A stretch of 45,488 nucleotides of DNA, taken from the NCBI GenBank assembly GCA_002803225.1, contig NXFV01002072.1:1-45488 (forward strand), in the 5' to 3' direction. A model generated the notes under the pieces. It worked only from the letters and a program-made list of their open reading frames with translations. It had not been told where the DNA came from and did no database searches. The translations under genes and the position numbers were made by a program. Shown in pieces: positions 1-11,138 of the stretch (within the stretch, counting starts at the first letter, position 1; every line of letters starts with the position of its first letter). The stretch is from Gamarada debralockiae (lineage: Eukaryota > Ascomycota > Leotiomycetes > Helotiales > Hyphodiscaceae).

Positions 1-103
1 ATAAGTACGATGTTAGGCATAACCAGCGACAGCTGGTTACTGTGATCTTTTGATCCGGGTTATGGGTGTGTACGAGCCTAACTAACATCCTTACAAGTAC
101 ACT

Positions 104-397
104 ATGAAGCTCATCGCGCTTACTGCTTTCCTCATCTTACCAAGCCTTGGCTGGGCGTGTGGCGATTATGACCACTGCCATTGCCAAGACTCGAACGGAA
201 CCCCCAACGATACAGCGACACGACTTGTCTGTGCCGACAACTCAAACGGTCAAATGCAGACCAATAACGGCATCAATGAGTGCTATGCTCAAATCCTGGA
301 CAAATCAAGCGGCTACTGGGACAACTGCTCCTGGAGAGCATCCTGTCAATCTGTGGGGGCGACTGGGGCCGATTCAAGCTGTCGTGATCAAGAGTAG
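104..397 (+). CDS. Small secreted cysteine-rich protein (effector-like), 97 aa
   Basis: The single-exon ORF begins with a clear signal peptide: Met-Lys, a hydrophobic core (LIALTAFLILPSLG), and a likely cut after Trp-Ala near residue 18. The mature part is about 79 residues with eight cysteines (CGDYDHCHC, then five more spaced along the chain). An even number suggests four disulphides in a compact extracellular protein. Size, signal peptide and cysteine content match fungal small secreted proteins, some of which act as effectors in hosts or in competition with microbes. I recognise no named family. It sits beside a gene-poor, repeat-bearing stretch, which is common for such genes. No intron is needed. 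Function is unknown; the secreted nature is well supported, an effector role is only inference. Confidence 0.7.
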   Translation: MKLIALTAFLILPSLGWACGDYDHCHCQDSNGTPNDTATRLVCADNSNGQMQTNNGINECYAQILDKSSGYWDNCSWRASCQSVGATGADSSCRDQE

Positions 398-1658
398 ACA
401 TATGCAGGGATGCGCTAGTGTAGACAGGTTAGGGGCAATGCTTTGTTGGGATAGAGCATACTTCAGTGTATATTTGATTAGATTTGCAGAAAGTAGAGAT
501 TGGCAAGAAGCTTAAAGATATAATTTTCAAGTTGAAAGGCAATTTTAAAGTCGAGGGGCAATTTCAAAGTCGAATAGCATTTTCAAAGTCGAAGGGCAAC
601 TTTGTTCAAGTACCATCAAAAGCCCTACCCTATGAAGATCTAAGTTTCCCCCTTTCACGCCACCCTCTTCTGCCGGGAGGAGACGGCCTGTCTATATCGG
701 CTCTAGGTGGGTCATGCCGTTCGGGTCGTGGTCGACAGGGTCGACCATGCCTATCTCGTCCATGCGGGCCTGGCTGTAGACGTATGTGAATTCTCCCTAC
801 TGCTAGCGGTGGCGGTCGTAGTCGCGGTGACGATGCGCTCCCTCTATGACCTCTAGGGCTCCTATAGCGTCGAGGAGCCCTAGGGGTGGGCCTTGGACAG
901 AGTTATTAGTCTATTCTTGGATGCTCCGTAATTGGTCCGTAGAGTGCTTACAGCGTTCCGTTTCATACGTAGAGCCCAAAGACTCTGTATCGAAGAGAAC
1001 CCTCCTCTCCTGGAAACAAAACTACCAGCATCCTAGGAGAACTAAAACGACAGTGATGATGACAATGATTATTGTGATAACGTCATTTGATTGGACCATT
1101 GTTGCGCGGCCAATTGGGTACGACAAATTATCTTATATAACTTGATCAATTTAAACATATCCTGAGAGACAACTTCACAATCAGATAACAGGAGTAATTT
1201 ATCTCACAAAATAACCCTTAGACACGTCAATAGCGAACCTTGTATTTACTCTATTATCCCCTCCTTGTTTTCTCAGTTGTTTAAAAGAGTGACTGTGGAT
1301 GAAACAAGAGTAGATTGTGAGGAAAGCACTAGACAAACCATAGCCAGGTTGCTGCGTCTTCTCCCAATTTCCATAATCGTATCAACGATTGGGATTGCAT
1401 TTAACTGTTGTCTAACTGAGAAATGCATAACCAGATAGAGAATAACCACTATTGTAATTGCCTTACAAATAAAAATCATATTGTTTGCATGTTTTAGCGT
1501 AGACAATCTGGTTGCTCCTTCCCCGAATGTTGTGACCAGCGCGATTCAGCATAAGCGGAAAACCTCTTTCCCTCTTCGCCTTCCCACCATACTTTTATTT
1601 CCAACTACAAAATTTCACTTGCTTTCAGTCAAAAGCCTTTCAATTCCTCCAAAAACAC
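398..1658. other. Gene-poor stretch with decayed sequence
   Basis: No convincing gene is seen over about 1.26 kb. It holds a short tandem repeat near 538-600. GC-richer sequence at about 640-1000 has broken open frames on both strands and looks like an eroded element or gene remnant, but I could not assign a family. An AT-rich part follows (about 1040-1480), then a CT-rich promoter-like tract (about 1560-1650) in front of the SRA-YDG gene. Confidence 0.5.
538..600 (+). repeat. Short tandem repeat, about 19-bp unit, 3+ copies
   Basis: Three consecutive units of the form GGCAATTTCAAAGTCGAAG lie at 538-556, 557-575 and 576-594 with a few mismatches, followed by a partial fourth unit (GGCAACTTTG). 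They are non-coding as far as I can see. Confidence 0.75.
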
Positions 1659-4051
1659 ATGAGCACAACAATGATTTCGTCCAACGAGCCAAACAGTTAC
1701 CACACCACTGGTCTCGCTGATTCAAAACTCAACGCGCAAGAACCTCACAACAACATGGACAGTGCTGGAACTTCTTCTGTTCAAGCTTCTGAAGGAGGAA
1801 AATACTATCAACCTTTGCTTCCAGACACCACTGTCGATACCGCAGTTTCGATGCGCTTAATCCACCATGCTGACAAGGAGCTTTTCACTGGCCGCGCGAT
1901 CCCAACTGCTATCACCGCTACAGGTTCATCCACTGCAGGCACAGCGAGCAGCGGTCAAAGCCTAGCCCAGGGCGCAGCTACCTCTCCAGATTCTGGGCTT
2001 GCTCGCATTCCTTCACCTCCACGCTTTGTGCGCGACCGTACCGTCTCTTTGATATCACGAGGTTTTGTAAACATGGCAACATCCTCTGAATCCCATGTAC
2101 CAACCAAAGATGCGCCAATCTTCGACTCAGCCTCATCTGCAGGTGATAGAAGCCCTGAACTCGCAAAAAGCAAAGTTCACTTGAGCACTCTCCCGTTAGA
2201 ACCTTCGTGCCTGGGAACCAGTCCAGAATGGAGAATGGGACAATTCTCTGCTGAAATCTCAGTGGTTCCATTGGACGCTGAAAACACCGTTCTGGCAATC
2301 GATGGCGTGCACTACAAGATTCCGAACTCTGAGCTCTGGTTGTACTCTTACCAAAAGGATCAAGTCATGCCGGCGCACCGTTTTGTACACCTAATCCGCC
2401 ATTCCTTCTACTCGAACATGGATGCTCTAGGTACCCAGAAGGCAGTCGAGGCAATCAACGGTCATAGACTGCTGAACTTCAGCGCAGCTCCTATCCCTCG
2501 AGCCTCAACAAAAGCCACCGGCTCAGATGCTACTGCGACCGACAACGAAGACCGAAACGCCACCTTTTCTCCATCGCTGTCATCATTGAGGTTGAAGTTT
2601 GCAGAATTTACGGCCTCAAGTGAAGCGGAAAGCGACGCTAGCAATGCAGCATCCGACATCCCAAATAGGAACAGCTTCGAACCCGGCAATATCGAGATGG
2701 ATGGACCGGGTAGTCTTGAGAGACCACCAGGCCGCTTGCTTTGTAAGCAACAGTCTATTACACCGAATGATAAAACATAGATTGCTAACCTGAAGATGCA
2801 GCTCCGATCCAGTTTACTAGCAGTCCTGCAACTATCACCAGAACAGTTTCCGAAGATGGATCGGTCCGCTGTATCAAGACAGCCAGAAGTTCTAAGCCTG
2901 AGATTGGAGAAGGATGGAATACTGAGGAACTTTTCCGGTTCACGAATACCGTACGGGCAGCGCTACGGACTCAAAGTATCTCTGACGACGATCTGGAAGT
3001 GCTTAAAGGCATCGTGGACGTCTTTCTGGCAAATGAACAAACCGAACAAGCCGCTGAGCTTAATTTGATCGTTCGGATTCGGCTCGACAAACTCATAGAC
3101 GAGTTGATCAATATGAAGAGAGTCGACGCACAACACGACGGACTTGTTGCTCAGGCTAGATCATTGCAGGGCATGTGGAAGCAGCGATTCAAGGGCGATT
3201 ACCTCTTAATCGATGGAGACCGTTTCGAAACAATGATCACTCAAGGAGCACTCCGTGGCCTGACTCTGGAGGTAGACTCTGAGACTAAGGCCCCCACTTG
3301 GCAGGTGCAAAGAGGAGCACTCAACGCGGACACTGATATCAACCCTGGAGAGTAAGTCTCCCTATACTCCCCACATACTGCAAGTGCTAACTTGATTTTG
3401 CAGCTGGTTTCTTAATATACAATGTTGTCTACGAGACGGCATCGTCAAGAGCATCAGCGAGATGGTATCAATTGGAAGATATGACACTCTAATCTTACCT
3501 CTGTTGACTGGAACAGAAGTAGATGGACCTCAGCCGGGTTTGTGTAAATACAACAGGAAGGGAGCTACGAAGGATATGCACCTTGACCTTCTCGCCCCAC
3601 GGGGTCGAAAGATCAGGGTCCTGAGGGGTTGTGGATTAAAGAGCAGATATGCCCCGAGTGCCGGAATCAGATATGATGGAGAGTAAGTCCTCAGCTCTTT
3701 CATCATCCTCCTAAACTGGACATATATTGACTGAATGGATGAAGATACTTTATCCACCAATATAGACACCTACCTCTCGATCCTAATACCGATATTCCCG
3801 AGCTCCAAATCATACTCAGGAGAGATGAGGGACAGATTTCCGTGAACACGCTCCGAAACATACCAAGTCCTTCCCAACTAGATGACTGGCATATGTATAC
3901 GAAATACATCCAAGAGAAAGCTAGAGTCCCGAAGACACAGGTGGCAGAGCAGGAGACAAATGAGGCAGACCAGAAGATAGATGTGGCAAATACTGAGTGG
4001 AAATTCGATGATACATTCGGATTTTCCAGTGAGGAAGCGGGGAAGGAGTAG
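1659..4051 (+). CDS. SRA-YDG domain protein (4 exons, 739 aa)
   Basis: Exons 1659-2742, 2802-3351, 3404-3682 and 3745-4051 join in frame; introns of 52-62 bp have GTAAG donors, and the first two show TGCTAAC branch sites. The N-terminal ~360 residues are Ser/Thr-rich, with one more ordered island (about residues 195-270, including AIDGVHYKIPNSELW). A predicted helical part follows, then a C-terminal SRA-YDG fold from about residue 545 (GDWFLNIQCCLRDGIV) to 690. The key signature is RKIRVLRG, then KSRYAPSAGIRYDGEYF with YDG at 635-637. SRA domains bind modified or hemimethylated cytosine in UHRF1-like proteins. Here there is no RING, SET or nuclease domain, so the role is probably DNA or chromatin binding; that is inference. 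The domain call rests on motif recognition. The start is the first ATG of the open frame; a later in-frame ATG is possible. Confidence 0.85.
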
Positions 4052-4425
4052 CATGGTGGAGACGGTGAAGCATCCAGGGCTGGGTTCATTAGGTAGGATA
4101 TGACGGCGATCCTTGAGACTGGTGGCTCATGGCTATTTTGGTCAACTGCTGATGGGTTTCCGTCAGAGATTGATGCTTTACAAGGCATGGCGTTGTTGTC
4201 TTTTCAAAATGGGGATCTGCACTATCGGTCACTGGGCACCGTAGCTAGCGTTCTCGTAGCGAGCATCACCAGGGAGTTTTACACGCTAGTACAATTCTGT
4301 TTTTATGGAATCAAATCAAAATCTCTTCTCTCGATATTCACTGCTTGCAAGAATTGCTGTGAAGCTTGCCAAAAATTCAAGTACTCATAATCCATAAAGG
4401 AAGAGAGTACTACCTTCAAGCTAAA
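4052..4425. other. Intergenic region between the SRA-YDG gene and PUS7
   Basis: 374 bp between two genes on the same strand. It must hold the 3' end of the upstream transcript and the PUS7 promoter. I see no gene and no repeat in it. Confidence 0.5.
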
Positions 4426-7400
4426 ATGACTAGCTCCGATTCTCAAGATGGTGGTGGTTCTGAACCTCCAAGAAAACGCCAAAGGATTTCTCCTCCACCT
4501 CAACCTTCAACATCTAGCAACGCAACCACAGCTTCAAAACAAGTTGCAAAGATGGACGATACGATCAAACAGACTGTTATGTCTGATAATGGATTTCAAC
4601 CGGAGCGTGAAGCTCAGGTTGGAATTCTTCACTTTGTGAATTCGGAGAATTTGGGCTTTACGGGTACGCTGAAGCAGAGGTATGTTTTTGACATGTTTCC
4701 TTTCTTGTATTTGTTATTTTGGAGAGATATCATGTCTGGTTTGTTTCTTTTATTGGGTTTTGGATTTGGGCAATGGGAAGTTTGGCGCTGTTTGGTCTCA
4801 AGCAGTAATGTTGATTGTTTGAGCTGGCAACGTGCATTGTTTGGTACTTATGAGAAGGCCTCGTGCGTGTCACGTTTCTCAGAAGCTTTATAATGTTATA
4901 TGTTTTGGCTTTTGGATTTGAGCACTTGCTTACATGAGCACGTAGATATACTGACTTCTTGGTCAATGAGATTGCTCCTGATGGAACAGTTGTTCACCTT
5001 ACGGATGACAAGGCTCCTAAGTTCAAGGATGTCACCAAGGCAAGTTCCCTTCCACTATTCATCGTGATTCTCTTATGAGAGTTGTTACTCGTCATCTCTT
5101 TTCACTTTCACCAGCTAACATTCATCAACAGGAAGATGAAGGTCAAGGCTCCAAGCCTTTGGCCGACGCGACCAATGGTGCGACTACCCCAGCAGCTGAA
5201 GTGAATGGCAAGCTCTCCTTACCTGACATCAAGCCAGAAGACTTTCCACTTCTGCCCACTTTTACTAAGTCGGAGGACGCGATTGTCACGGCTTCTGTTG
5301 ATGCTGAGGTATCGCCTTCGGCTATAGCTGAAGTTCCTGCTGCTCCACTCCCGGTCAAAGAGACAAACAAAGATACCGAGAAGGTTACTTTCGTCATCAG
5401 TCCTGAGGATCACGAGCTTCTTACGAAGTACTTCGGTGCAACACTGAAAGATGAGCTTGTTACTTTTCACGAGAAGATTCTTGCCAAACCAACCGCAAAG
5501 CCTGCCGTCTTTGGATCTCTCCTCTCGGAACCAATCACTGATCGCCCTCTCCGCGGCAGACTACATCAAGATGTGCGCCGAATTTTCGACTCTCGCATCG
5601 AAACCGAGTCAATTGAAGATGGCAAAATCAAGCTGTCAGCCGCACCACCTGTCAAATCTCACCCAGAGGGATACGTACGAAAGGAGAACCCGAGACAACA
5701 GAATTCTCGAGGCCAACCGAAGGGAAAGCTGGGATGGCAAGAGCTTGGAGGCCAGTTCCTTCACTTTTCTCTGTACAAGGAGAATAAGGACACAATGGAA
5801 GTGATCTCGTACCTCTGCAAAATGCTGAAGGTCAAGCCAAAGGACTTCGCGTTTGCGGGTACGAAGGATCGTCGGGCCGTTACCGTTCAGCGTGTCAGCG
5901 TCTACCGACAACATGCTAAGAGCTTGGAGCAATTGAACCGCTCCTTGCGTCAGGCCAGACTTGGTGACTTCAAACACGAGAAGAATCGCCTTGAACTTGG
6001 TGAGCTGCAAGGTAACCAATTCACTATTACGCTTCGTGACTGCCACTTCGGTGGAGATGACTCGGAATTCGATGAGGCCGCTAGGGTGAAGCTTGCGAAC
6101 GAGGTTGTTGGCCAGGCCGTTGAGCATCTTCAAGCACACGGTTTCATCAACTACTTCGGCTTGCAACGATTTGGCACTTACGGAATTGGTACAGACGAGA
6201 TTGGAAAGAAGATTCTCAAGGATGATTTTGAAGGTGCTGTGTGGGCCATTCTAAGCTTCAGTCCGGAGTCATTGGAGTCTGCTCAACATCCCGAGCGTTT
6301 CGCTCACGACCGGATTGGCAGAGACGACCTTGATCGAGCTTGGGCTATTAACAGCTTCAAGACTACTGGCAGATCTCACCAGGCTTTGGAGAAGATGCCA
6401 CGCAAGTTCTCTGCTGAGTCCAATATCATTCGTCACCTCGGATTCGGACAACATCGTACAGACTACACTGGTGCCATTCTTACTGTCAATCGCAATCTTC
6501 GAACAATGTATGTTCACGCTTATCAGTCTCTGGTATGGAACGTCGCTGCGAGTGAGCGCTGGTCACGATACGGCGATAAAGTCATTAAAGGTGATCTCAT
6601 CTTGGTCGACACCCCTGCCGAGAAGGCTGCTGAGACCCGGGACAAGGTTGACGAAAATGGAGAGGTTGTGATTCATCCCGCTGTGGATGATAGTGCATTC
6701 TCTCATGATGATCTATTCCAGCGGGCTCGGGCCCTGACTGCTGAGGAAGCGGAGAGTGGCAAATACTCAATCTTCGACATCGTTCTCCCAACTCCAGGCT
6801 TCGACATCGAATATCCTAGCAATGATATCGGTGACTTCTATAAGGAATTCATGGCTAGCGAGCGTGGAGGTGGCCTAGATCCCGCGGATATGCGCCGAAA
6901 GATCAAGGATTTTAGTCTGAGTGGAAGTTATCGAAAGCTTTTGGCCAAGATTGGTAAGGACTTGAGCTTCGAAATCAAGAATTACCATGACGAGAATGAG
7001 CAGTTAGTTGAGACCGATCTTGAGAAGCTCCAGAAGTCGAGAGGTCAGGATCCTCGTGTTGAAAACGCTCCTCGCAACAATGAGAACTCTCGTTACAATA
7101 ACGACCCTCAAAACAATCGCGGTGGATATCAGAATAGCCGCGGAGGACGTGGTGGACGCCCAATCGACTTCTACAACAGTCGATCAAACGGTTGTGGACA
7201 CGAAGATATTCAGCCACCAAGACATTCCTCCCAAGATCATCCCAAGCTAGCTCGAGACAATGCAGCTAGAATGTCTGCGTGGCAAAATCTTCCGGCTAAG
7301 CTGGTGGCTGATGACAAGGCTGCTGCTGCCGCATATGAAGCTCAGAAGCTGATTCCGAGAAACCATGACGATACTGTGCAACCAATGTACAAGGATACAT

Positions 7401-8095
7401 TCATCGAAACATCTGCTGAGAATGAGGGTCGTCGTACAGGTTACAGATCAGTGGAAATTATCCCCGGCAGCAAAGCCAAGGATGTTATGGAGGAACCAAA
7501 GGTCGAGTCAGCTCCCGCTGCGTTCACCAAAGATACTGAAATGAAGGAACCGAAGGTTGTCAATGAGCCAGCTGTTGCTGCTCCTGATGCAATGGAGGTT
7601 GGTGCCAGGGCTCCCGCATCCATCACCAGCACCCCTATCATTGGGGCTGAGAAGCAGATGGATACATCATTCGATGCCAACTCTATCGGCGACTCGCACG
7701 ATGGAGGAGTCAGATTATCTGCCCAAGACCCACCAAGCAAGCTGTCTACAGTTTCTGCTGCATCCGCTACACCAGCTGTCGACAGCGTCATACCGACCAC
7801 CGTGCTTGCTCTCAGTGAAGACCTGAAGGATGGAGGAGTTAAGTTGATGGCCCAGGAGTCACCTGTCAAGCGCTCTGTCGAAGAAATCTCTGCCAAGCCT
7901 GCTGACCAGATATCCCAATCAACCCTGAAGGCCGGGGCTACTGTTTTCGAACCGGAACAGGTAAAGCCAGCTAAGATCGCAGTGATCATAAAATTTGCGC
8001 TCGGTACAAGCCAATACGCTACTATGGCGTTGAGGGAGCTAATGAAGCTTGGAGGTGTCAAGACCTACAAGCCTGACTTCAGCATGGGTCGATAA
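4426..8095 (+). CDS. PUS7: tRNA pseudouridine synthase D family, PUS7 (3 exons, 1103 aa)
   Basis: Exons 4426-4679, 4946-5039 and 5132-8095. The splice at 4680-4945 restores the family's GTLKQRYTDFLVNEI segment. The second intron (5040-5131) starts with GC rather than GT (AAG|GCAAGT) and has a CTAAC branch site. The catalytic motif FAGTKDRRAVTVQR is present, with the nucleophilic Asp at about residue 362. The family isomerises uridine to pseudouridine in tRNA, snRNA and mRNA, in nucleus and cytoplasm. The last family motif, FALGTSQYATMALREL, comes only at about residues 1070-1085. Before it lies a low-complexity insert of about 315 residues (about 745-1060). The insert carries RGG motifs (NNRGGYQNSRGGRGGRP) and two copies of DGGV(R/K)LxAQ(D/E)xPxK. 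Yeast and human relatives are near 660-680 aa, so this insert makes most of the excess length. The identification is secure. Confidence 0.95.
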
Positions 8096-8375
8096 ATGGT
8101 TTGGCTCATTGGCTAAGATTGTTCGTTTGTATGACCATATGAGTATGGTTGCATTGCATTGCGAGGCTCATGCGAGGGTCACATGAAAAGTCAATCATAT
8201 AGATATGCAAGTTTAGATTATGGAATAAATGATTGAGTTTGCTGGCTGTTATTTAGATGGCAGAAGTAGCGGCAAATATCAGACTCGATTACATTCTCCC
8301 TAGGCCGCAAACCCAGACTCGCTGGTATGATTTGAACACTCCATTCCCATGCGCGCCTTCTGGTTTTCTTCCCGC

Positions 8376-9026
8376 TTACGCTAACGCTGTTTCTTTCCCA
8401 AATCGGAAGATGGAAGGCTTCGCAAGCCATTGCTTAAAATTCTTCTTCTTCTTCGCTGGCTTTCCTCCAGTCTTCTGAACCACCACATCAACCTTTACTT
8501 TCTTCAGCTGGCTCTCTCTGTTCAGGATCACAGTCAGTATTGCTTCTCATACCAAAGTACAAAGCAAAGAGCACTCCAAATTTTATATGCCAAATTCCAC
8601 GGTATGTCTGCTCTCAGCCTCCCACACCGTCTGGAGTGGAAATACGAACCTGAACACCCTCAATATCTCTTGAAACTCAGCATCCTCAGCACTCAGCGAT
8701 CGTCCAGTAGGCTGCGCTGCATCGTATACAGCACACCATTTCATACGCTCTGCGTCGGCCTTGGCGCGCTCTTGTCCATGGGGACTGCAGCCTACGCCGA
8801 GGGAGAGAGTGGTGTTGGGTATCAAAGGAGTGGGGCTGGATGGGAGGGGGAGGAGAGAACCGGGGTTTATTGAGGAAGTTACGGCTGCTGCTTTGAGCTT
8901 GTCGGAGGTTGGGATTATGGTAAGGGGAGCAATGGCATCGTGATCGGAGGACATGGATGGGCCAGATGGGTGAGAGTCAGCGGAGCTTCGAGTGGGCTTG
9001 ACTTTGTAGGTGGGTTCTTCAAACAT
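8376..9026 (-). CDS. Conserved-looking hypothetical protein, 2 exons, 172 aa
   Basis: Exon 1 is 9026-8650 and exon 2 is 8517-8376, both on the minus strand. The 132-bp intron has a GTTCGT donor, a TACTGAC branch site and ends in CTGAACAG. Splicing keeps the frame and avoids a stop shortly after the donor. The protein starts MFEEPTYKVKPTRSS, has a Ser/Pro-rich first half, a helical middle (AKADAERMKWC, SAEDAEFQEILRVFRE), and a basic C-terminus (GGKPAKKKKNFKQWLAKPS). No signal peptide or membrane segment is seen. The lysine cluster could be a nuclear or RNA-binding signal, which is inference. I recognise no family. It ends convergent to PUS7, 280 bp away. Confidence 0.65.
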
Positions 9027-9310
9027 GGTTGCTGAGGCGTAGTGACTGAGTCGATTTAGGATGCAGTGAGTAGAGTTGGGGAAGGAAGAGATGCGATGCT
9101 CGAGAGATATAAGAAATCACAAGGCCCATGACAAGATGCAAAGTCTAATTCCTAGAATTGTAATGCTGTGATCTAATGTCTACCAAAGTGGGCCTGAGCC
9201 CTTCTATTTGAACGCCGACCAATGCTTCTTTCCGGTAAATGTGATGCAACGCTAACCAATTCAAAATCTAACCAAAAGGAGTCACCGCTACCAGTCTTCT
9301 AGCCTCTGGA
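9027..9310. other. Intergenic: promoter of the 172-aa gene and 3' side of the dead CDO gene
   Basis: 284 bp lie between the start of the 172-aa gene (minus strand) and the stop of the cysteine dioxygenase remnant. No coding sequence is seen. Confidence 0.4.
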
Positions 9311-10120
9311 TCAAGCATTTCCAAATTCAGAATAGAAATTCGACTGTGTGATATGCGATCTCTTGCCCGTCCTCTCATCAGAAATATTGCAGACCTCTCT
9401 GGCCGCATTAGGAGGCGTGTAGACTATTTCTCCATCAGTTCTCTTTCCCTTATCAAAAATCAAGAAAGGGGAACTTACGATGCAAGCTCACAGCTACATT
9501 CTCTTGATCCGGGTTTTTAATTTTATGTAATCCCAAATCGTCACTCATATATGTGACTTGATTCTCCCCGAAACTCGTCTCCTTGATAACCCTCGGAGCG
9601 GTAACGCATTCTTGGAGAAATCAAATCTCGATTCCTTCAGAGATCCCTTTAGGGCTTTGATCAGACAGTGCGCATCTGCGTGATCATGGACTGGACTGCC
9701 TTTTCCTGGTGTCCGGACAAGTATAACTAAAGATATCGAAATAACCATCAGGAACCTATTTTGGAAATGGTCAAGGGGAGGTACATACCATGTTAAGGTT
9801 GCGGGTATATCCTCGACTTAAGTCAGAGAAAGCGTATTTGGCCCAATCAGATTCAGCGGAAATATAGTTTTTCATGAGCTTTTGGAGTTTCAGGATGTCG
9901 ATATCTTTGGAGTTGAGGCCGCAGGAGGGTCCTAGGATTTTGGACAGTCGGAGACGAGTTTTGTAGAATGGATCGAGAGGAGATGGGACTAGTGAACCTG
10001 ATCCTGGGGAATCTTGGGCTCTTGTGGAAGGAGAGAAGGGGGAGGGGTCTTGAAATTACTGATTTCAGCAATGAGAGCTTTCTCTAGAGTTGAGATTTCT
10101 TCGACTTGAAAAGAGGCCTC
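9311..10120 (-). pseudogene. Cysteine dioxygenase remnant (CDO type I)
   Basis: Family signatures are spread over several frames of the minus strand. At about 9980-9790 there is a helical part ending [18 protein letters not shown]. At about 9725-9620 lies the iron-binding cupin motif [15 protein letters not shown]. At about 9590-9479 there is [13 protein letters not shown]. After a normal 55-bp intron (9478-9424) comes the end YTPPNAAREVCNIS...YSEFGNA, stop at 9313-9311. The enzyme oxidises cysteine to cysteine sulfinate. Two frame breaks (about 9730-9737 and 9591-9595) are not repaired by any splice choice I tried. The segment between RGYTRNL and the cupin strand is shortened, and the Trp before TPGKG is Arg (CGG). 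The N-terminal part (around VEEISTLEKAL, about 10100) is in yet another frame and ends in a stop. I conclude it is a pseudogene with its iron ligands still visible. Confidence 0.85.
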
Positions 10121-10411
10121 TGAAGACGATCTTATGGGAAGATTTCTGAAGAACTTATACACATATAATGAATTGATGTTATTATTACGTAAAAATATAC
10201 AACAAACAGTTTTTAGAAAGTCAAACAATGATTTACAAATTTTGATTTAAATTCGTCCACGAGAGGTCGTCATCCTACTAGGAATGTCACGCACTTTTTA
10301 GGGTGGGGTCGGAAGCTGCCCACTTTCTTTGCCCCGCTATTCAAAGGTACCACAAACACTTCCGCAACGCTCGTTGCCCAACAGCTACCCTAAAGCACGA
10401 CATTCGAAAGA
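10121..10411. other. AT-rich divergent region before PIN4
   Basis: 290 bp, AT-rich at about 10140-10250, upstream of PIN4 on the plus strand and of the CDO remnant on the minus strand. No gene is seen. Confidence 0.4.
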
Positions 10412-10907
10412 ATGGCACCGAAAGGAAAGGGAGCCGATAAAGGGGGTGCTGCGAAAGGAAAAGCCAAGGGAAAAGCTGATGCGGGGGAGGAGAAGGGAGG
10501 CAAGATCAAGGGCGCACAGCAGATCAACGTTCGACATATACTGGTCCGTTCACTCGATTGAATCATGAGAGAAATGGAGACCTGACGCGCGATCAGTGCG
10601 AGAAACATGCTAAGAAAGAGGAAGCTCTGGAGAAGTTGAAGGGTGGAGCGAAGTTTGATGATGTTGCGAGGGAGTTCTCGGAGGATAAGGCGAGAGTCGG
10701 TATGGATTGAGATGGAGAAGGTGGATTGGACGATTTATTGATAGGTTTTTAGGTGGCGCATTGGGTTGGAAGACTCGAGGCGATTTAGATCCTACGTTCG
10801 AGGAGAAGGCTTTTGAGCTCGAGGCTTCGACAACAGCGAATCCGAAATACGTGGAGGTCAAGACAGGGTTTGGGTATCATATCATAATGGTTGAAGGAAG
10901 GAAGTGA
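10412..10907 (+). CDS. PIN4: Parvulin-type peptidyl-prolyl isomerase, PIN4/Par14 type (3 exons, 129 aa)
   Basis: Exons 10412-10543, 10597-10699 and 10753-10907; both introns are 53 bp. The first 35 residues are Gly/Lys-rich ([20 protein letters not shown]), the basic DNA- and ribosome-binding tail typical of Par14. The parvulin domain follows: [48 protein letters not shown], and the end [15 protein letters not shown]. The length fits human Par14 (131 aa). The family catalyses cis-trans isomerisation at Xaa-Pro bonds and is linked to pre-ribosome maturation in the nucleus. It lies near two ribosomal protein genes, possibly by chance. The lack of a Pin1 phosphate-binding loop or WW domain separates it from PIN1. 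Confidence 0.95.
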
Positions 10908-11138
10908 TTGAGATGTGGGAAACGTATGGCATCTGGCGAATACAAGGTCACAAAGGTCCATACGGCCGGTTAAAGTTCCACCCACACGAGCAGATGTACG
11001 CCTCAAATCATTCCATATGCCAATTTTCATTGTCCGCGACATGCAACCTACGTAGAGTACATCGAAAAGGAGACGCAAAGCATTGCTAATTGTCTATGCA
11101 ACCTCATGAAACTCCATCCATAGCCAATCCCTTTTGAT

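Noticed and set aside
9727..9788. Normal intron repairing the cysteine dioxygenase frame
   Set aside because: The GTATGT...CTTTAG intron (62 bp) leaves the frame shifted, and the alternative acceptor makes a 33-bp intron, too short for this genome.
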